Positions 29,855 through 38,477 of a stretch of 64,000 nt of DNA are shown piece after piece. The DNA comes from Oscillatoriaceae cyanobacterium Prado104 (GTDB lineage: Bacteria > Cyanobacteriota > Cyanobacteriia > Cyanobacteriales > Microcoleaceae). Location: NCBI GenBank assembly GCA_025454405.1, contig JALOON010000003.1, positions 62,001 through 126,000 on the forward strand, written 5' to 3'. Each line of letters begins with the position of its first letter. Position 1 is the first letter of the stretch. The position numbers were made by a program, and so were the translations under genes. The notes beneath the pieces were generated by a model. It had not been told where the DNA came from, did no database searches, and was given only the letters and a program-made list of their open reading frames with translations.

Positions 29855-30355
29855 TTACCAACCCCAAGTTCCTGCACCTCCTTTAAAAGGTCCGACAATA
29901 TCTTTAGTAATCCAACCGCCGTAGAAATCTCCAGCTTGAGCCTGCACTAATTCCCCATCTAGATAACAAGCATCCATCAAACTCGGATAAAAAGCTACAT
30001 AATCTTTAATAGTCTCGAAAACCGGAGTGGGATGGGGATAAAACCAACCAGCATTTACTACTTGCTTGTCGCCTACTACCAAAGTGTAATAACCTGCTTG
30101 TCCCTTCCACTCGCACCAAGAGCCCCGCGAAGTTTTGTGCAAATACTGCATTTGAATATCATCGGGAGGGATATAGTAGCAGGGAGGGTGACTGGTTTCC
30201 AGCACCCGCTGCGATCGGCTGGTATCGGCGATCGTTACTCCATTAAAAATTATTTGCAGGTGCTTGGTGGATGCTTCCAGACGGGGAGGGCGCGGGTAAT
30301 CCCAAACTGATTCTTGTCCCGGACCCGGTTCGATTCGATCGCGGTGCATTTTCAA
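29855..30355 (-). CDS. DUF427 domain protein
   Basis: A 166-residue soluble protein with the DUF427 fold. Typical blocks: VWDYPRPPRLE at the N-terminus, GVTIADTSRSQRVLETSHPP, YYIPPDDI, GSWCEWKGQAGYYTL, and WFYPHPTP near residue 104. The family is common in cyanobacteria and other bacteria; its biochemical role is not established. The C-terminus (DFYGGWITKDIVGPFKGGAG) is the conserved cyanobacterial end. Transcribed alone, convergent with nothing nearby. Confidence 0.88.
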   Translation of the reverse strand: MKMHRDRIEPGPGQESVWDYPRPPRLEASTKHLQIIFNGVTIADTSRSQRVLETSHPPCYYIPPDDIQMQYLHKTSRGSWCEWKGQAGYYTLVVGDKQVVNAGWFYPHPTPVFETIKDYVAFYPSLMDACYLDGELVQAQAGDFYGGWITKDIVGPFKGGAGTWGW

Positions 30356-30861
30356 AATTTCTCCTGCAAAAAACTACTTTGCTACTTAGCATCACAATTG
30401 ATGTTACATTCGATCGCCAGGAATGTCTATCAACGAGGGAATTGGGGATTGGGAATTGGGGATTGGGAATTGGGAATTGGGAATAGGAAATAACGGGGCT
30501 TGAAACCCAACTTTTTGGTAAGCTTTTGGTTGACTTGGCTCGGGCTTTGAATTAAATGGATTTACTTGACACTTATCAAAAATACCGATCGCAGAAAGAC
30601 CATCGAACTCTTGCCGTAGTTGAGTTTCACAGATCGAGCCAGCCCCTGCGATCGAGTGAATTTTTCAGCATGGGTAACTGCCATCTTTGACTTCTAGAGA
30701 ATTATCTGGTAAAGTTATAGCCAATATCAACGCTTTTTAATCCCAGCAAAAAAACAAGGCCGCGCTGAGTTTGCACGCTTTACCGGAAATAGCGCGTGCA
30801 TTTCACACACCCGCGATCGAACATTGAAAATCGATCGGGCAGCCTGTTACAACCTACATTT
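30356..30861. other. intergenic stretch with GGGAATT repeats and IS-end-like motif
   Basis: A GGGAATT/GGGGATT heptamer tract occupies about 30440-30487. It is followed by ACGGGGCTTGAAACCCAACT, TTTTTGGTAA, which matches the IS200/IS605-like end at 10909-10935. No gene was found in the rest. Confidence 0.5.
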
Positions 30862-32820
30862 ATGGAAATTCCTTTTAACATCACCCTGATGACGATCGCA
30901 ACCGTCGCCTGCGGCATCGGCGCTCAAGTCCTCGCAGCGTACTTAAAAGTACCCGCGATCGTCTTTTTGCTGCTGTTCGGCATTTTAGCAGGCCCGGATT
31001 GCTTGGGACTGCTGCATCCCAATTTGTTGGGCAGCGGTTTGGAAGTCATGGTTTCCCTGTCAGTAGCCTTAATTTTATTTGAAGGCGGGCTGAATTTGGA
31101 ACTGCGAGATTTGGGCAGAGTTTCGGGCAGCATCCGCAATTTAGTTACTTTAGGCACTTTAATTACTCTAATTGGTGGCGGAATGGCCGCCCATTGGCTG
31201 GCAGAATTTCCCTGGCCGATCGCATTTTTGTATGCTTCTTTAGTAGTCGTTACGGGCCCGACAGTCATCGGTCCTTTGCTCAAACAAGTATCCGTTGACA
31301 AACAAGTTGCGGCCTTGCTAGAAGGCGAAGGCGTTTTAATCGATCCCGTTGGCGCAATCCTCGCTGTATTGGTGCTGAATATTATTTTAAATGGCAATGC
31401 CGACTTGCTGGTTTTGTTCAGAGATTTAATGGTGCGATTGGCAGTCGGCACAGTCATCGGAGTTGCGGGAGGCTGGCTGCTGGGATTTATCTTAAAAAGA
31501 GCGCAATTTTTATCAGAAGATTTAAAAAATTTAGTAGTTTTAGCCGGTTTGTGGGGATTGTTCGGACTGGCAGAAGAAATCCGCAGCGAATCGGGACTGA
31601 TGGCGACTGTACTTTCGGGCATGGTACTCAGAGCCGCTTCAATACCCGAAGAAAGGCTGCTGAGGAGGTTTAAAGGTCAGCTTACAGTCCTTGCTATTTC
31701 CGTGCTGTTCGTGCTGCTGGCGGCCGATTTATCCCTCGCTAGTGTGGTCGCACTCGGTTGGGGAAGTTTGTTAGCAGTTTTAGCTTTAATGTGGATCGTG
31801 CGACCGATTAATATTTGGGTTTGCACGCAGGGCAGCGGGCTGAATTGGCGGCAGAAATTATTTGCTTGTTGGGTAGCGCCGCGGGGAATTGTTTCAGCTT
31901 CGATCGCCTCTTTATTTGCTATTTTACTTACCCAACGGGGAATCACCGGGGGCGACTCCATTAAAGCCTTAGTTTTCCTGACAATAATTATGACTGTTTT
32001 CGTGCAGGGACTCACGGCGGGTTGGATGGCTCAACTGTTGGGCGTCACTTCAAAATCGGCAACCGGTGCTGTCATTGTCGGGTCAAATCCCTTAAGCAGA
32101 TTAATCGCCCGCTTGTTTCAAGAAAGGGGAGAAGCTATCGCAATTATCGACACCAACCCCGAAGCTTGCGAACAAGCAGAAAAAGAAGGTTTGCGAGTAT
32201 TCTTAAGCAGCGCCCTCGACCACAGTGTTTTGGAAGCAGCCGGGCTGGGATCGATGGGAACTTTTTTAGCTTTAACTAACAACGGCGAGGTAAATTTAGT
32301 AGTAGCCCAGCGCGCTGCTGAAGAGTTTAAACCGCCGCGAGTTTTGGCACTGTTTCCTCAAGAACCGCAGGCCAACACGCCTGCAAATAAGAGCAAGATC
32401 GATCGAGCGTTTATCTCGGATTTGTCGCTGAAAGATTGGAACGAATATCTCAGCGACGGCGAGGTAAAATTGGGAGTTACGCAGTTAAAAAGTTTGGGTT
32501 TTGAGTTTCAGGCGGCTCACTTGCAAGCGCTAATTCGCGCAGGGGAATTAGTACCGCTGCTGTTAGAAAGACAGGGATACTTGCAGGTAATGTCGGAGTC
32601 CCAGACTTGGCTAGGGGGCGATCGAATTATTTATTTATTGCACGATCCGAAACCGAAGTTGTTAAAAAGATTGTCGGGTGCGTCGCAGTCTCGCTTGACT
32701 TTAGAAACTCATCCGGTAGTTGAGGAAGTGCCGATAGTTTCTACGGTTTTAGAGCCTGTTTTAGAGTCACCCGAGATAGCTGTAGTAGAGCCAGTTTTGC
32801 AGCCGCCAGTTTCGCGGTAG
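30862..32820 (+). CDS. CPA-type cation:proton antiporter with RCK-like C-terminal domain
   Basis: Na+ or K+/H+ exchanger of the plasma or thylakoid membrane. About twelve hydrophobic helices fill the first 400 residues. GPTVIGPLL takes the place of the first NhaP core motif, and EGVLIDPVGAILAVLVLN keeps the aspartate of the ion-binding motif where NhaP has ND. From about residue 400 a nucleotide-binding TrkA-N-like domain follows (GAVIVGSNPLSRLIARLF, then IIDTNPEACEQAEKEG and NGEVNLVVAQRAAEE). A frame extension to 30796 exists, but the ATG at 30862 (MEIPFNITLM) begins at the conserved first helix. A Pro/Val-rich tail ends the protein. Transport specificity cannot be deduced. Confidence 0.88.
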   Translation: MEIPFNITLMTIATVACGIGAQVLAAYLKVPAIVFLLLFGILAGPDCLGLLHPNLLGSGLEVMVSLSVALILFEGGLNLELRDLGRVSGSIRNLVTLGTLITLIGGGMAAHWLAEFPWPIAFLYASLVVVTGPTVIGPLLKQVSVDKQVAALLEGEGVLIDPVGAILAVLVLNIILNGNADLLVLFRDLMVRLAVGTVIGVAGGWLLGFILKRAQFLSEDLKNLVVLAGLWGLFGLAEEIRSESGLMATVLSGMVLRAASIPEERLLRRFKGQLTVLAISVLFVLLAADLSLASVVALGWGSLLAVLALMWIVRPINIWVCTQGSGLNWRQKLFACWVAPRGIVSASIASLFAILLTQRGITGGDSIKALVFLTIIMTVFVQGLTAGWMAQLLGVTSKSATGAVIVGSNPLSRLIARLFQERGEAIAIIDTNPEACEQAEKEGLRVFLSSALDHSVLEAAGLGSMGTFLALTNNGEVNLVVAQRAAEEFKPPRVLALFPQEPQANTPANKSKIDRAFISDLSLKDWNEYLSDGEVKLGVTQLKSLGFEFQAAHLQALIRAGELVPLLLERQGYLQVMSESQTWLGGDRIIYLLHDPKPKLLKRLSGASQSRLTLETHPVVEEVPIVSTVLEPVLESPEIAVVEPVLQPPVSR

Positions 32821-33015
32821 GATGAGAGTTGATAGTTGACAGTTGACAGTTGACAGTCGATCGTTGATAGGTGGGACTCGATCGTCGATCGTCGATCGTT
32901 GACAAGGGAAAATATTCAATTCCAATCCCCGATCGAAAATTTAAAATCGAAAATCGTTTGAGAGTTGTCATTAGTCATTAGTCGTTAGCATTTTAAAAAT
33001 TTCCCCCTTTACTTT

Positions 33016-33252
33016 TCAAGCTACAGATAACGGTTGCTGCGGCATAGTTTTCGGGTGTGGCAGCGGTTTTCCTTCCGCTTCAAACCACTCAATCAAAGAA
33101 GCAATAGCCTCTTGTCCGTGCCTTGCCGCCTCCTCATAAGTCTGCCCATCGGTGCAAGGTTGCATCACCAACCCAGCAAGCTCCGGCAGAAACACCACAA
33201 AACAACCATCTTCATCCGACCATTGAATCACCATACTGTAGAGCGAGTTCAT
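33016..33252 (-). CDS. HicB-like antitoxin/partial RNase H-fold protein
   Basis: A 78-residue protein of the HicB family: YSMVIQWSDEDGCFVVFLPE, LAGLVMQPCTDGQTYEEAAR, then GQEAIASLIEWFEAEGKPLP. The strand-strand-helix with GxTYEEA and AIxxWIE is typical. No HicA toxin (about 60-80 residues with GSHH) is adjacent; instead the next gene upstream, 13 bases away, encodes an unrelated 161-residue protein. It could be a solitary HicB or one whose partner has been replaced. Confidence 0.85.
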   Translation of the reverse strand: MNSLYSMVIQWSDEDGCFVVFLPELAGLVMQPCTDGQTYEEAARHGQEAIASLIEWFEAEGKPLPHPKTMPQQPLSVA

Positions 33253-33265
33253 TAGTTGCTTTCAC

Positions 33266-33751
33266 TTAAAAATTACCCAGCTTTGATTTAATTATTGAAT
33301 CGGTATTTTGCCATGTTTCAGAATTAGATTGCGATAATGACAAATATTTTTGATGCTCTAACCTCAGTCGCTCCTCTAGATTGTAAACCAAGCCTGCCGG
33401 AGTTTCGCAAATTGAAGCATAAAAACTCAAGGCCAACTCCAAACCCGTCCACAGGGCAAAAATTAAACCTACATTCTGACCGTCTCTCAAACTCCCTAAA
33501 AAACTTTCGATTCTTCTTGCAATTCTGCCGTATTCTTGTTGGGCTTTCTCGTGACTAATGCCAATTTCCGCAACTATATCGTACATTAAATCGCTATATT
33601 GAGCTTTACCTTGACTCAAAAATTTATCAAAAAATGAGACTGCTTCATATTTTTCGATTAGATCCTGTTTGTGTTTGACGGTATCCGCGATCGAATTTAC
33701 GGTATCTGTCAAAACAAAATATAGAGTATAAATTTTGGCTCGATTGTCCAT
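33266..33751 (-). CDS. hypothetical protein, upstream of hicB-like gene
   Basis: 161 residues, not recognised. Rich in helices; it starts MDNRAKIYTLYFVLTDTVNS and has a central hydrophobic stretch (VGLIFALWTGLELALSFYAS, about residues 98-117). The C-terminus is Ser/Gln-rich. It shares direction with the HicB-like gene and lies 13 bases before it, so both are probably one transcript. Membrane attachment is possible but not certain. No cysteine or catalytic motif is visible. Confidence 0.6.
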   Translation of the reverse strand: MDNRAKIYTLYFVLTDTVNSIADTVKHKQDLIEKYEAVSFFDKFLSQGKAQYSDLMYDIVAEIGISHEKAQQEYGRIARRIESFLGSLRDGQNVGLIFALWTGLELALSFYASICETPAGLVYNLEERLRLEHQKYLSLSQSNSETWQNTDSIIKSKLGNF

Positions 33752-33916
33752 AGATAATCGCTCAAAGTTTTATTTATTATTGTAGCAGATCGGCTTGGCA
33801 AGCAGAGAATCAGGTAGGTTGAGTTAAGGGTAGCGAAACCCAACTTTAGATTGCTGGTTGAGTGGAGGAAGCAAACCCAACCTACAAGTTAATAGTTAAT
33901 CTTAAAATTGGGTTAA
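33752..33916. repeat. GGTAGGTTG/CAACCTAC inverted repeat
   Basis: CAGGTAGGTTGAGTT at about 33810 and CCCAACCTACAAG at about 33880 form an imperfect inverted repeat with internal GAAACCCAAC/GGTTGAG, a common dispersed element in cyanobacteria. Confidence 0.5.
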
Positions 33917-34045
33917 TTATCTTCGGTTAGCATGGGGAAGGCTAACAACATACAGAGAAGCTCCCCTCAAATTTGCGCCAGTTAGATTCGCACCTGTGAG
34001 GTTAACTTCCCGGATTTCGGCATTAGTGCAGTGCTGTGTCCCTAC
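33917..34045 (-). pseudogene. pentapeptide-repeat protein fragment
   Basis: On the minus strand one frame reads CTNAEIREVNLTGANLTGAN, LRGASLYVVSL, ending in a stop at 33917. This is four to five pentapeptide units (A-N/D-L-x-x) without a start or the rest of a protein. It is a relic. Confidence 0.65.
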
Positions 34046-34294
34046 ATTATGGCGTTATTTAACCATACTTTAAAAGCATCGGAGGAGTTGGTTTTGCCAC
34101 GATCGAGCGGAATACAATACAAATTATACAGAACTTACGCAAAGAGCAATCTCACAGGCTCAACATCTCCCAAGCCTGCACTTTCCTCTGTGAAAAATAT
34201 CAGCGTTAATCAGCATTAATCTGCTTTAATCAGGGGTTCCCCGAGCGATCGAAGGCTTAAGAAATCCACCCTCAACCGCCCGAACTCACACGCA

Positions 34295-35317
34295 TCAACC
34301 TTCAATTAGATATACAAAACGCTCCATTTTTCTAATACCCAAAAAATCAGAATCAGCCAAAGCTAACTCTCGGTAAAAATGAGGAGCAAACTTGACAGCT
34401 TTCTCCAAACAGTCAACTGCCAAATCTCCAAAACCGAGCAGCGCGTAACAGCAAGCTTTATTGTACAAAGCATTAGCCAAAGTAGGTTGAATTTCCAGCG
34501 CCACGTTGTAGCAAGCGATTGCCTCCGAGTAACAGCCCTTTTTCCCCAATTCCACGCCCCGATTGTACCAAATCAAATAATCTTCACCCTGGTACTCAAC
34601 AGTTGGAGCGAACTTCGGATTTATGGGAGTTGTGCCTACCAATTTCCCCAAAGCAACTTTCAGCTCGATCGCAGCTTTTTCGGAATCGGGTTTGAGAGCG
34701 ATCGAGCGATTGAAGCTAGCAATCGCTTGTTTGTACAGCCCCATCGCACTTGCTGCCAATCCCCTGTTGTACCAAGCCTTCGCATCGTCGGGATTGAATT
34801 CGATCGCCCTGTCGAAACTGTTGAGCGCCCGATAGTAAAGCTTGAGCTCCAACAAAGCCGTACCCCGGTTGTACCAAGCCCAAGGAGCCTCTGGATGCAA
34901 ATTTAAAGAGCGATCGAAACTCGCGATTGCCTTAGAGTAGTGGCGCATATCGATCAGCGTCAGTGCGCGGTTGTGCCAAATACTCGCCTCGCAAGGATTG
35001 AACTCCAGAGCTCTGTCAAAACTGTTGAGAGCATCCAAGTGACGGCCCATTTTTCCCAGAGCGATCGCGCGATTGTGCCAGCCGAAACTCGCATTCGGCT
35101 GCACCGCCAAAGCCTCGTCAAAGCTAGCCAGCGCCTCCTGATGTCGCTCTAAATTCCCCAAAGCCATGCCTCGCCCAAACCAAGCCTTGTAGTGATCTGA
35201 CTGCATTTTTAGAGCTCTGTCAAAGCTCGCCAGAGCGCCTTCGTTATCTTTAGCTTCTAGCTGGCGCGAGCCCTGGTGGTAATGCCAAGCAGCTTCCATG
35301 TTTTGGATTAAATTCAT
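34295..35317 (-). CDS. TPR-repeat protein
   Basis: 340 residues consisting almost entirely of eight 34-residue tetratricopeptide repeats (W-x-N-R-G-x-A-L ... A-x-x-S-F-D-R-A-L-x-x-x-P). Examples: WFGRGMALGNLERHQEALAS, WYNRGTALLELKLYYRALNS. There is a non-repeat insert of about 35 residues between repeats six and seven (GKLVGTTPINPKFAPTVEYQ). No signal peptide is seen, so it is probably a cytoplasmic scaffold for protein interaction. The partner is unknown; neighbours give no hint. Confidence 0.9.
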   Translation of the reverse strand: MNLIQNMEAAWHYHQGSRQLEAKDNEGALASFDRALKMQSDHYKAWFGRGMALGNLERHQEALASFDEALAVQPNASFGWHNRAIALGKMGRHLDALNSFDRALEFNPCEASIWHNRALTLIDMRHYSKAIASFDRSLNLHPEAPWAWYNRGTALLELKLYYRALNSFDRAIEFNPDDAKAWYNRGLAASAMGLYKQAIASFNRSIALKPDSEKAAIELKVALGKLVGTTPINPKFAPTVEYQGEDYLIWYNRGVELGKKGCYSEAIACYNVALEIQPTLANALYNKACCYALLGFGDLAVDCLEKAVKFAPHFYRELALADSDFLGIRKMERFVYLIEG

Positions 35318-35643
35318 AAAAAGTTTAATTTTGCATCTATCTTAGGTATGATTTTACCTGAGAAAATGCTGGGAGTTAAATTGTAATTACACGGAAAGCC
35401 TGAAAATTTTGATACCGCTCGATCGACCGTAAAAACTCTACTCGACGACCTCAAAAATTTTCGGTTTTAGCGAATAGAACAGGACTTGCGCAAACAGTTG
35501 TTCGATCTGCCACTTAATGGCGGTAAGGTGCGCAGCGCGCACCCTACTTAATGGCGGTAAGATGCGCGCTGCGCCCCCTAGTTTTCTGGACTAAAAAAGA
35601 AAATAAACTCAACCAACGCAACCAAATAGATTCAGTCAAAAAC
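35318..35643. other. intergenic stretch with duplicated GC-palindrome
   Basis: The unit CTTAATGGCGGTAAG occurs at about 35512 and 35548, each followed by a GC-rich self-complementary stretch (GGTGCGCAGCGCGCACC; GATGCGCGCTGCGCCCCC). No gene was recognised. Confidence 0.5.
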
Positions 35644-36006
35644 TCAACCAACAAGCACAGCATCTCGAGCATTATTGCCCAACAGCAGCCTGCCTCCAGC
35701 GTCGATGCTAAAATCTTTACCGAGTACAAAACCCTTGCCCATCAACCGCTTGCAGGCAACTAGCGCCGTAATTCTGCGAATTTCTGCCATCACGTCAGCA
35801 GGAATCACATAATTCAAACTCCACATCACAGACTCGCAGTCATGCCAAATCAAACGCTCGATGCTGACGATCGTTATAGCAGCTACGCTTTCCACAGACA
35901 TCCGCTCTCTGAGAGCTGCAATTAAATCTTTACCAATTAAGCTATTGCGAGTCATCATCGCTCTAGCCATCTTCCCAATTTCTTGTTCGAGTTCTAAATG
36001 ATTCAT
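35644..36006 (-). CDS. hypothetical cyanobacterial protein
   Basis: 120 residues, function not recognised. It starts MNHLELEQEIGKMARAMMTR and is mostly helical (LIGKDLIAALRERMSVESVA), ending with a small glycine-rich piece (SIDAGGRLLLGNNARDAVLVG). Composition looks like a real soluble protein. It stands alone, followed by duplicated GC palindromes. Confidence 0.6.
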   Translation of the reverse strand: MNHLELEQEIGKMARAMMTRNSLIGKDLIAALRERMSVESVAAITIVSIERLIWHDCESVMWSLNYVIPADVMAEIRRITALVACKRLMGKGFVLGKDFSIDAGGRLLLGNNARDAVLVG

Positions 36007-36159
36007 GCTAGTACGAGCTTGGTTTTTTTAAAGCAGAACTCAGAGTAAAATCTCAACCTGCAAGCAGCCTCTACCCTAGCATGAGAGAAGCAGGCGCAAC
36101 TTCAACTCTGTTTAGCTAAGTATACCGAAAGATAGAGAAAGAATCTATCTCAAGGCAGA

Positions 36160-36362
36160 TCTTTTTTACAGTTGAGAATTGTTCGGGAGTTTTGAGTTTT
36201 GAGTTTTGAGTTTTGAGTTGACAACAGCGATTGTTTGCAGAGGAATTTATTTTCATCGATAAATTGTTGGTGGGGCGATTGCTGCAACTTCATCAGGTAG
36301 GGCGATCGAGGATTTCCCAATTTGAGAGATAATAAAGTCGTTACTTCAGAGAAAAAACTGCA
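36160..36362. repeat. TTTTGAG heptamers and leader of deoC
   Basis: Four TTTTGAG units occur at 36189-36218 within the 350-base gap between a hypothetical gene and deoC. The rest shows no feature besides GAGATAATAAAG close to deoC. No strong ribosome-binding site: the nearest purine run before the ATG is GAGAAAAAACTGCA. Confidence 0.6.
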
Positions 36363-37040
36363 ATGGCTGCCGATCGGCCAGATATAGATATCGCTCCTTT
36401 TATTGACCACGCTTTGCTCGACCCCACCGCTACTGCCGAACAGATCGAAAACTGCTGCCAGGAAGCCGACAGATTTGGGTTTGCAGCAGTCTGCGTCTAT
36501 CCTGCTTGGGTGCGCCAAGCTGCCAATCTCTTGCACGGAAAAAAACCGAAAGTCTGTACGGTAATCGGCTTTCCCAGCGGTGCGACAGCGCCGGCGGTCA
36601 AACTCTACGAAGCCCTCGAAGCGACAGACAGCGGAGCATTAGAATTAGATGTGGCGGTTAACTTAGGATTTTTGCGATCGGGAAAAATCGACGAATTCCA
36701 CCGAGAAATCGCCCAAATTTGCGAAGAAACAGGTAAAACTGTGAAAGCAATTATCGAAACCTCGCTGCTTTCTGATGCGGAAAAAAAATTAGCTGGCGAT
36801 ATTTGCATGGATGCTGGAGCCGCTTATCTTAAAACCAACACGGGTTTTTACGGTGCGGCAACAATTGCTGACGTGCGGTGGTTCGGGGAAATTACAAAAG
36901 GCAGAGTGGGAATTAAAGCTGCAGGTGGAATTCGCACTTACGAACAAGCTTTAGATTTAATCGTTGCCGGCGCTACTCGTTTGGGAACTTCTCGCGGCCC
37001 CGACTTAATTCGCGATCGCAATAATGTAGTTATTAGTTGA
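36363..37040 (+). CDS. deoC: deoxyribose-phosphate aldolase
   Basis: Class I aldolase that splits 2-deoxyribose 5-phosphate into glyceraldehyde 3-phosphate and acetaldehyde, in nucleoside catabolism. The TIM-barrel pattern is complete: [50 protein letters not shown]. The Schiff-base lysine is in [10 protein letters not shown] (near residue 156) and the second lysine in [14 protein letters not shown] (near 184). 225 residues is normal. It precedes recO by a short gap, a gene order often seen in cyanobacteria. Confidence 0.96.
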   Translation: MAADRPDIDIAPFIDHALLDPTATAEQIENCCQEADRFGFAAVCVYPAWVRQAANLLHGKKPKVCTVIGFPSGATAPAVKLYEALEATDSGALELDVAVNLGFLRSGKIDEFHREIAQICEETGKTVKAIIETSLLSDAEKKLAGDICMDAGAAYLKTNTGFYGAATIADVRWFGEITKGRVGIKAAGGIRTYEQALDLIVAGATRLGTSRGPDLIRDRNNVVIS

Positions 37041-37200
37041 CAGTTGACAGTTGACAGTTTAGAAGTGCCAGCTTAAGCACTCGCGATCTTCTCCGTTCGC
37101 GATGTCGATAGTTAACAGTTGTCTCGAAGGAAGAAAGGAAGAATTCTCCCCCTCTCCCCCTCTCCCCCTCTCCCCCTCTCCCACTCTCCCCCTCTTTCAC
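37034..37200. repeat. TTGACAG heptamers and CTCTCCCC octamer tract before recO
   Basis: GTTGACAGTTGACAG at the deoC end is followed by a clean tract of TCTCCCCC octamers (37146-37196) that stops right before the recO start. The tract replaces the usual place of the ribosome-binding site. Confidence 0.8.
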
Positions 37201-37203
37201 GTG

Positions 37204-38100
37204 ATGAGAACTTACAAAGCAACAGGAATCAATCTCAAGAGTACGCCCATCGGAGAGGCCGATCGAGTGCTGACTGTTTTGACGCGGGAATTCGGCTTGA
37301 TTCGGGCGGTAGCGCCGGGAGTGCGCAGACACCGATCGAAATTGGGCGGTAGAAGCGAATTATTTGTCGTCAACGAACTGCTGGTTGCTAAAGGTCGATC
37401 GCTCGATAAAATTACTCAAGCCGAAACCGTACAATCCCATGCGGGCTTGAGCAAAAACCTCGGCAAACTTGCAGCCGCTCAATATCTGGCCGAAATCGCG
37501 ATCGCCACGGGTTTTTCCGAGCAACCTCAAGAAGAGCTGTTTTGCTTGCTGGAAGAGCATTTGAGCCGTTTGGAGAATTTGCCCGATCGCCCCGAAACCG
37601 ACTCTACTGACTCCGCCGCCGTCCTTGTCGCCCACCTCGCCCAGGGCATTTTTCACCTGATGGCTTTAGCCGGAATCGCGCCTCAAGTCCAAGCCTGCTG
37701 CGCCAGCAAACGCCCCATCACCCCAAATTTCACCGCGCCGGACTGGAAAATCGGGTTTAGTATATCCTCTGGGGGAACACTCAGCTTGCCCGAGTTCGCT
37801 AACTTAGAGGCAGAACTCAAAGCTGAAATCGGCAGCTTCTACAGATCCGCTACCAATGCTTCCCAAATTTCCGCGAGCAAACCCTTGACAAATGCCTACA
37901 TAAATGCTATGCAGTTGGCAGCTTTGCAACAGTTAGCTGGTGCGGAACTAACAGCAGTGGGGATAGCCGATCGAGCGTCGTGGGTATCAGTAGAAAATAT
38001 CTTGCGACAGTACGCGCAGTATCATTTAGGCTGCACGGTGCGATCGGGAAGTTCGATCGACACTTACTTAGAAAGCGTGGAGGAAAGCGTTGAGTTTTGA
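37204..38100 (+). CDS. recO: DNA repair protein RecO
   Basis: RecFOR mediator that binds single-stranded DNA and helps load RecA. The start at 37204 gives MRTYKATGINLKSTPIGEAD, the conserved OB-fold beginning; an in-frame ATG at 37102 would only add the translation of octamer repeats (SPPLPLSPSP) and is rejected. The RVLTVLTREFGLIRAVAPGVRR block and a helical C-terminal domain follow. The zinc-ligand region is reduced to C-C near CCASKRPITPNF, without a second cysteine pair close by, as in many cyanobacterial RecO proteins. 298 residues. Lies between deoC and a MFS gene. Confidence 0.92.
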   Translation: MRTYKATGINLKSTPIGEADRVLTVLTREFGLIRAVAPGVRRHRSKLGGRSELFVVNELLVAKGRSLDKITQAETVQSHAGLSKNLGKLAAAQYLAEIAIATGFSEQPQEELFCLLEEHLSRLENLPDRPETDSTDSAAVLVAHLAQGIFHLMALAGIAPQVQACCASKRPITPNFTAPDWKIGFSISSGGTLSLPEFANLEAELKAEIGSFYRSATNASQISASKPLTNAYINAMQLAALQQLAGAELTAVGIADRASWVSVENILRQYAQYHLGCTVRSGSSIDTYLESVEESVEF

Positions 38101-38477
38101 GATAACAGTAAATTCCGCGATTCCTGTAGGGGCGGGTTTTTCAACCATTTCCGCCACTAATTGACAATCTCAAAAACCTGCCCCCGCCCCACGGTCGATC
38201 TAAATCCGCCCCTTTGAAACAGGGACAGATTGACAAACCCGATCTCACCCAACATTAGAATCGCCACGTACATTTCGATCGCCCGAGGTTCGATCGAGCC
38301 GGAGAACGATCGAAATAGCGAAATCCGAACCAGGCAGCGACGGCGAGTAAATTCTCAAGATAGTTCTAACATTAGATAATAGAAAAGTTACAAAATTTTA
38401 AACTCGGGGGCTTTAGCCCCAATTAGAATTTTCCACCCCCCAACCCCAACAATTCCCGGCGAGCTCCCCCTAATCCT
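38101..38477. other. intergenic stretch after recO
   Basis: Holds a GGGGCT-TT-AGCCCC hairpin (38407-38420) and a GGGGCGGGTTT/AACCTGCCCC-like palindromic pair (about 38130-38195), both common dispersed repeats. No gene. Confidence 0.4.

Noticed and set aside
36150..36536. 128-codon minus-strand frame over the deoC start
   Set aside because: Overlaps deoC and heptamer repeats, no features.
37102..37203. N-terminal extension of recO (34 codons)
   Set aside because: Encoded by octamer repeats (SPPLPLSPSP), absent from RecO proteins; the conserved start is 37204.
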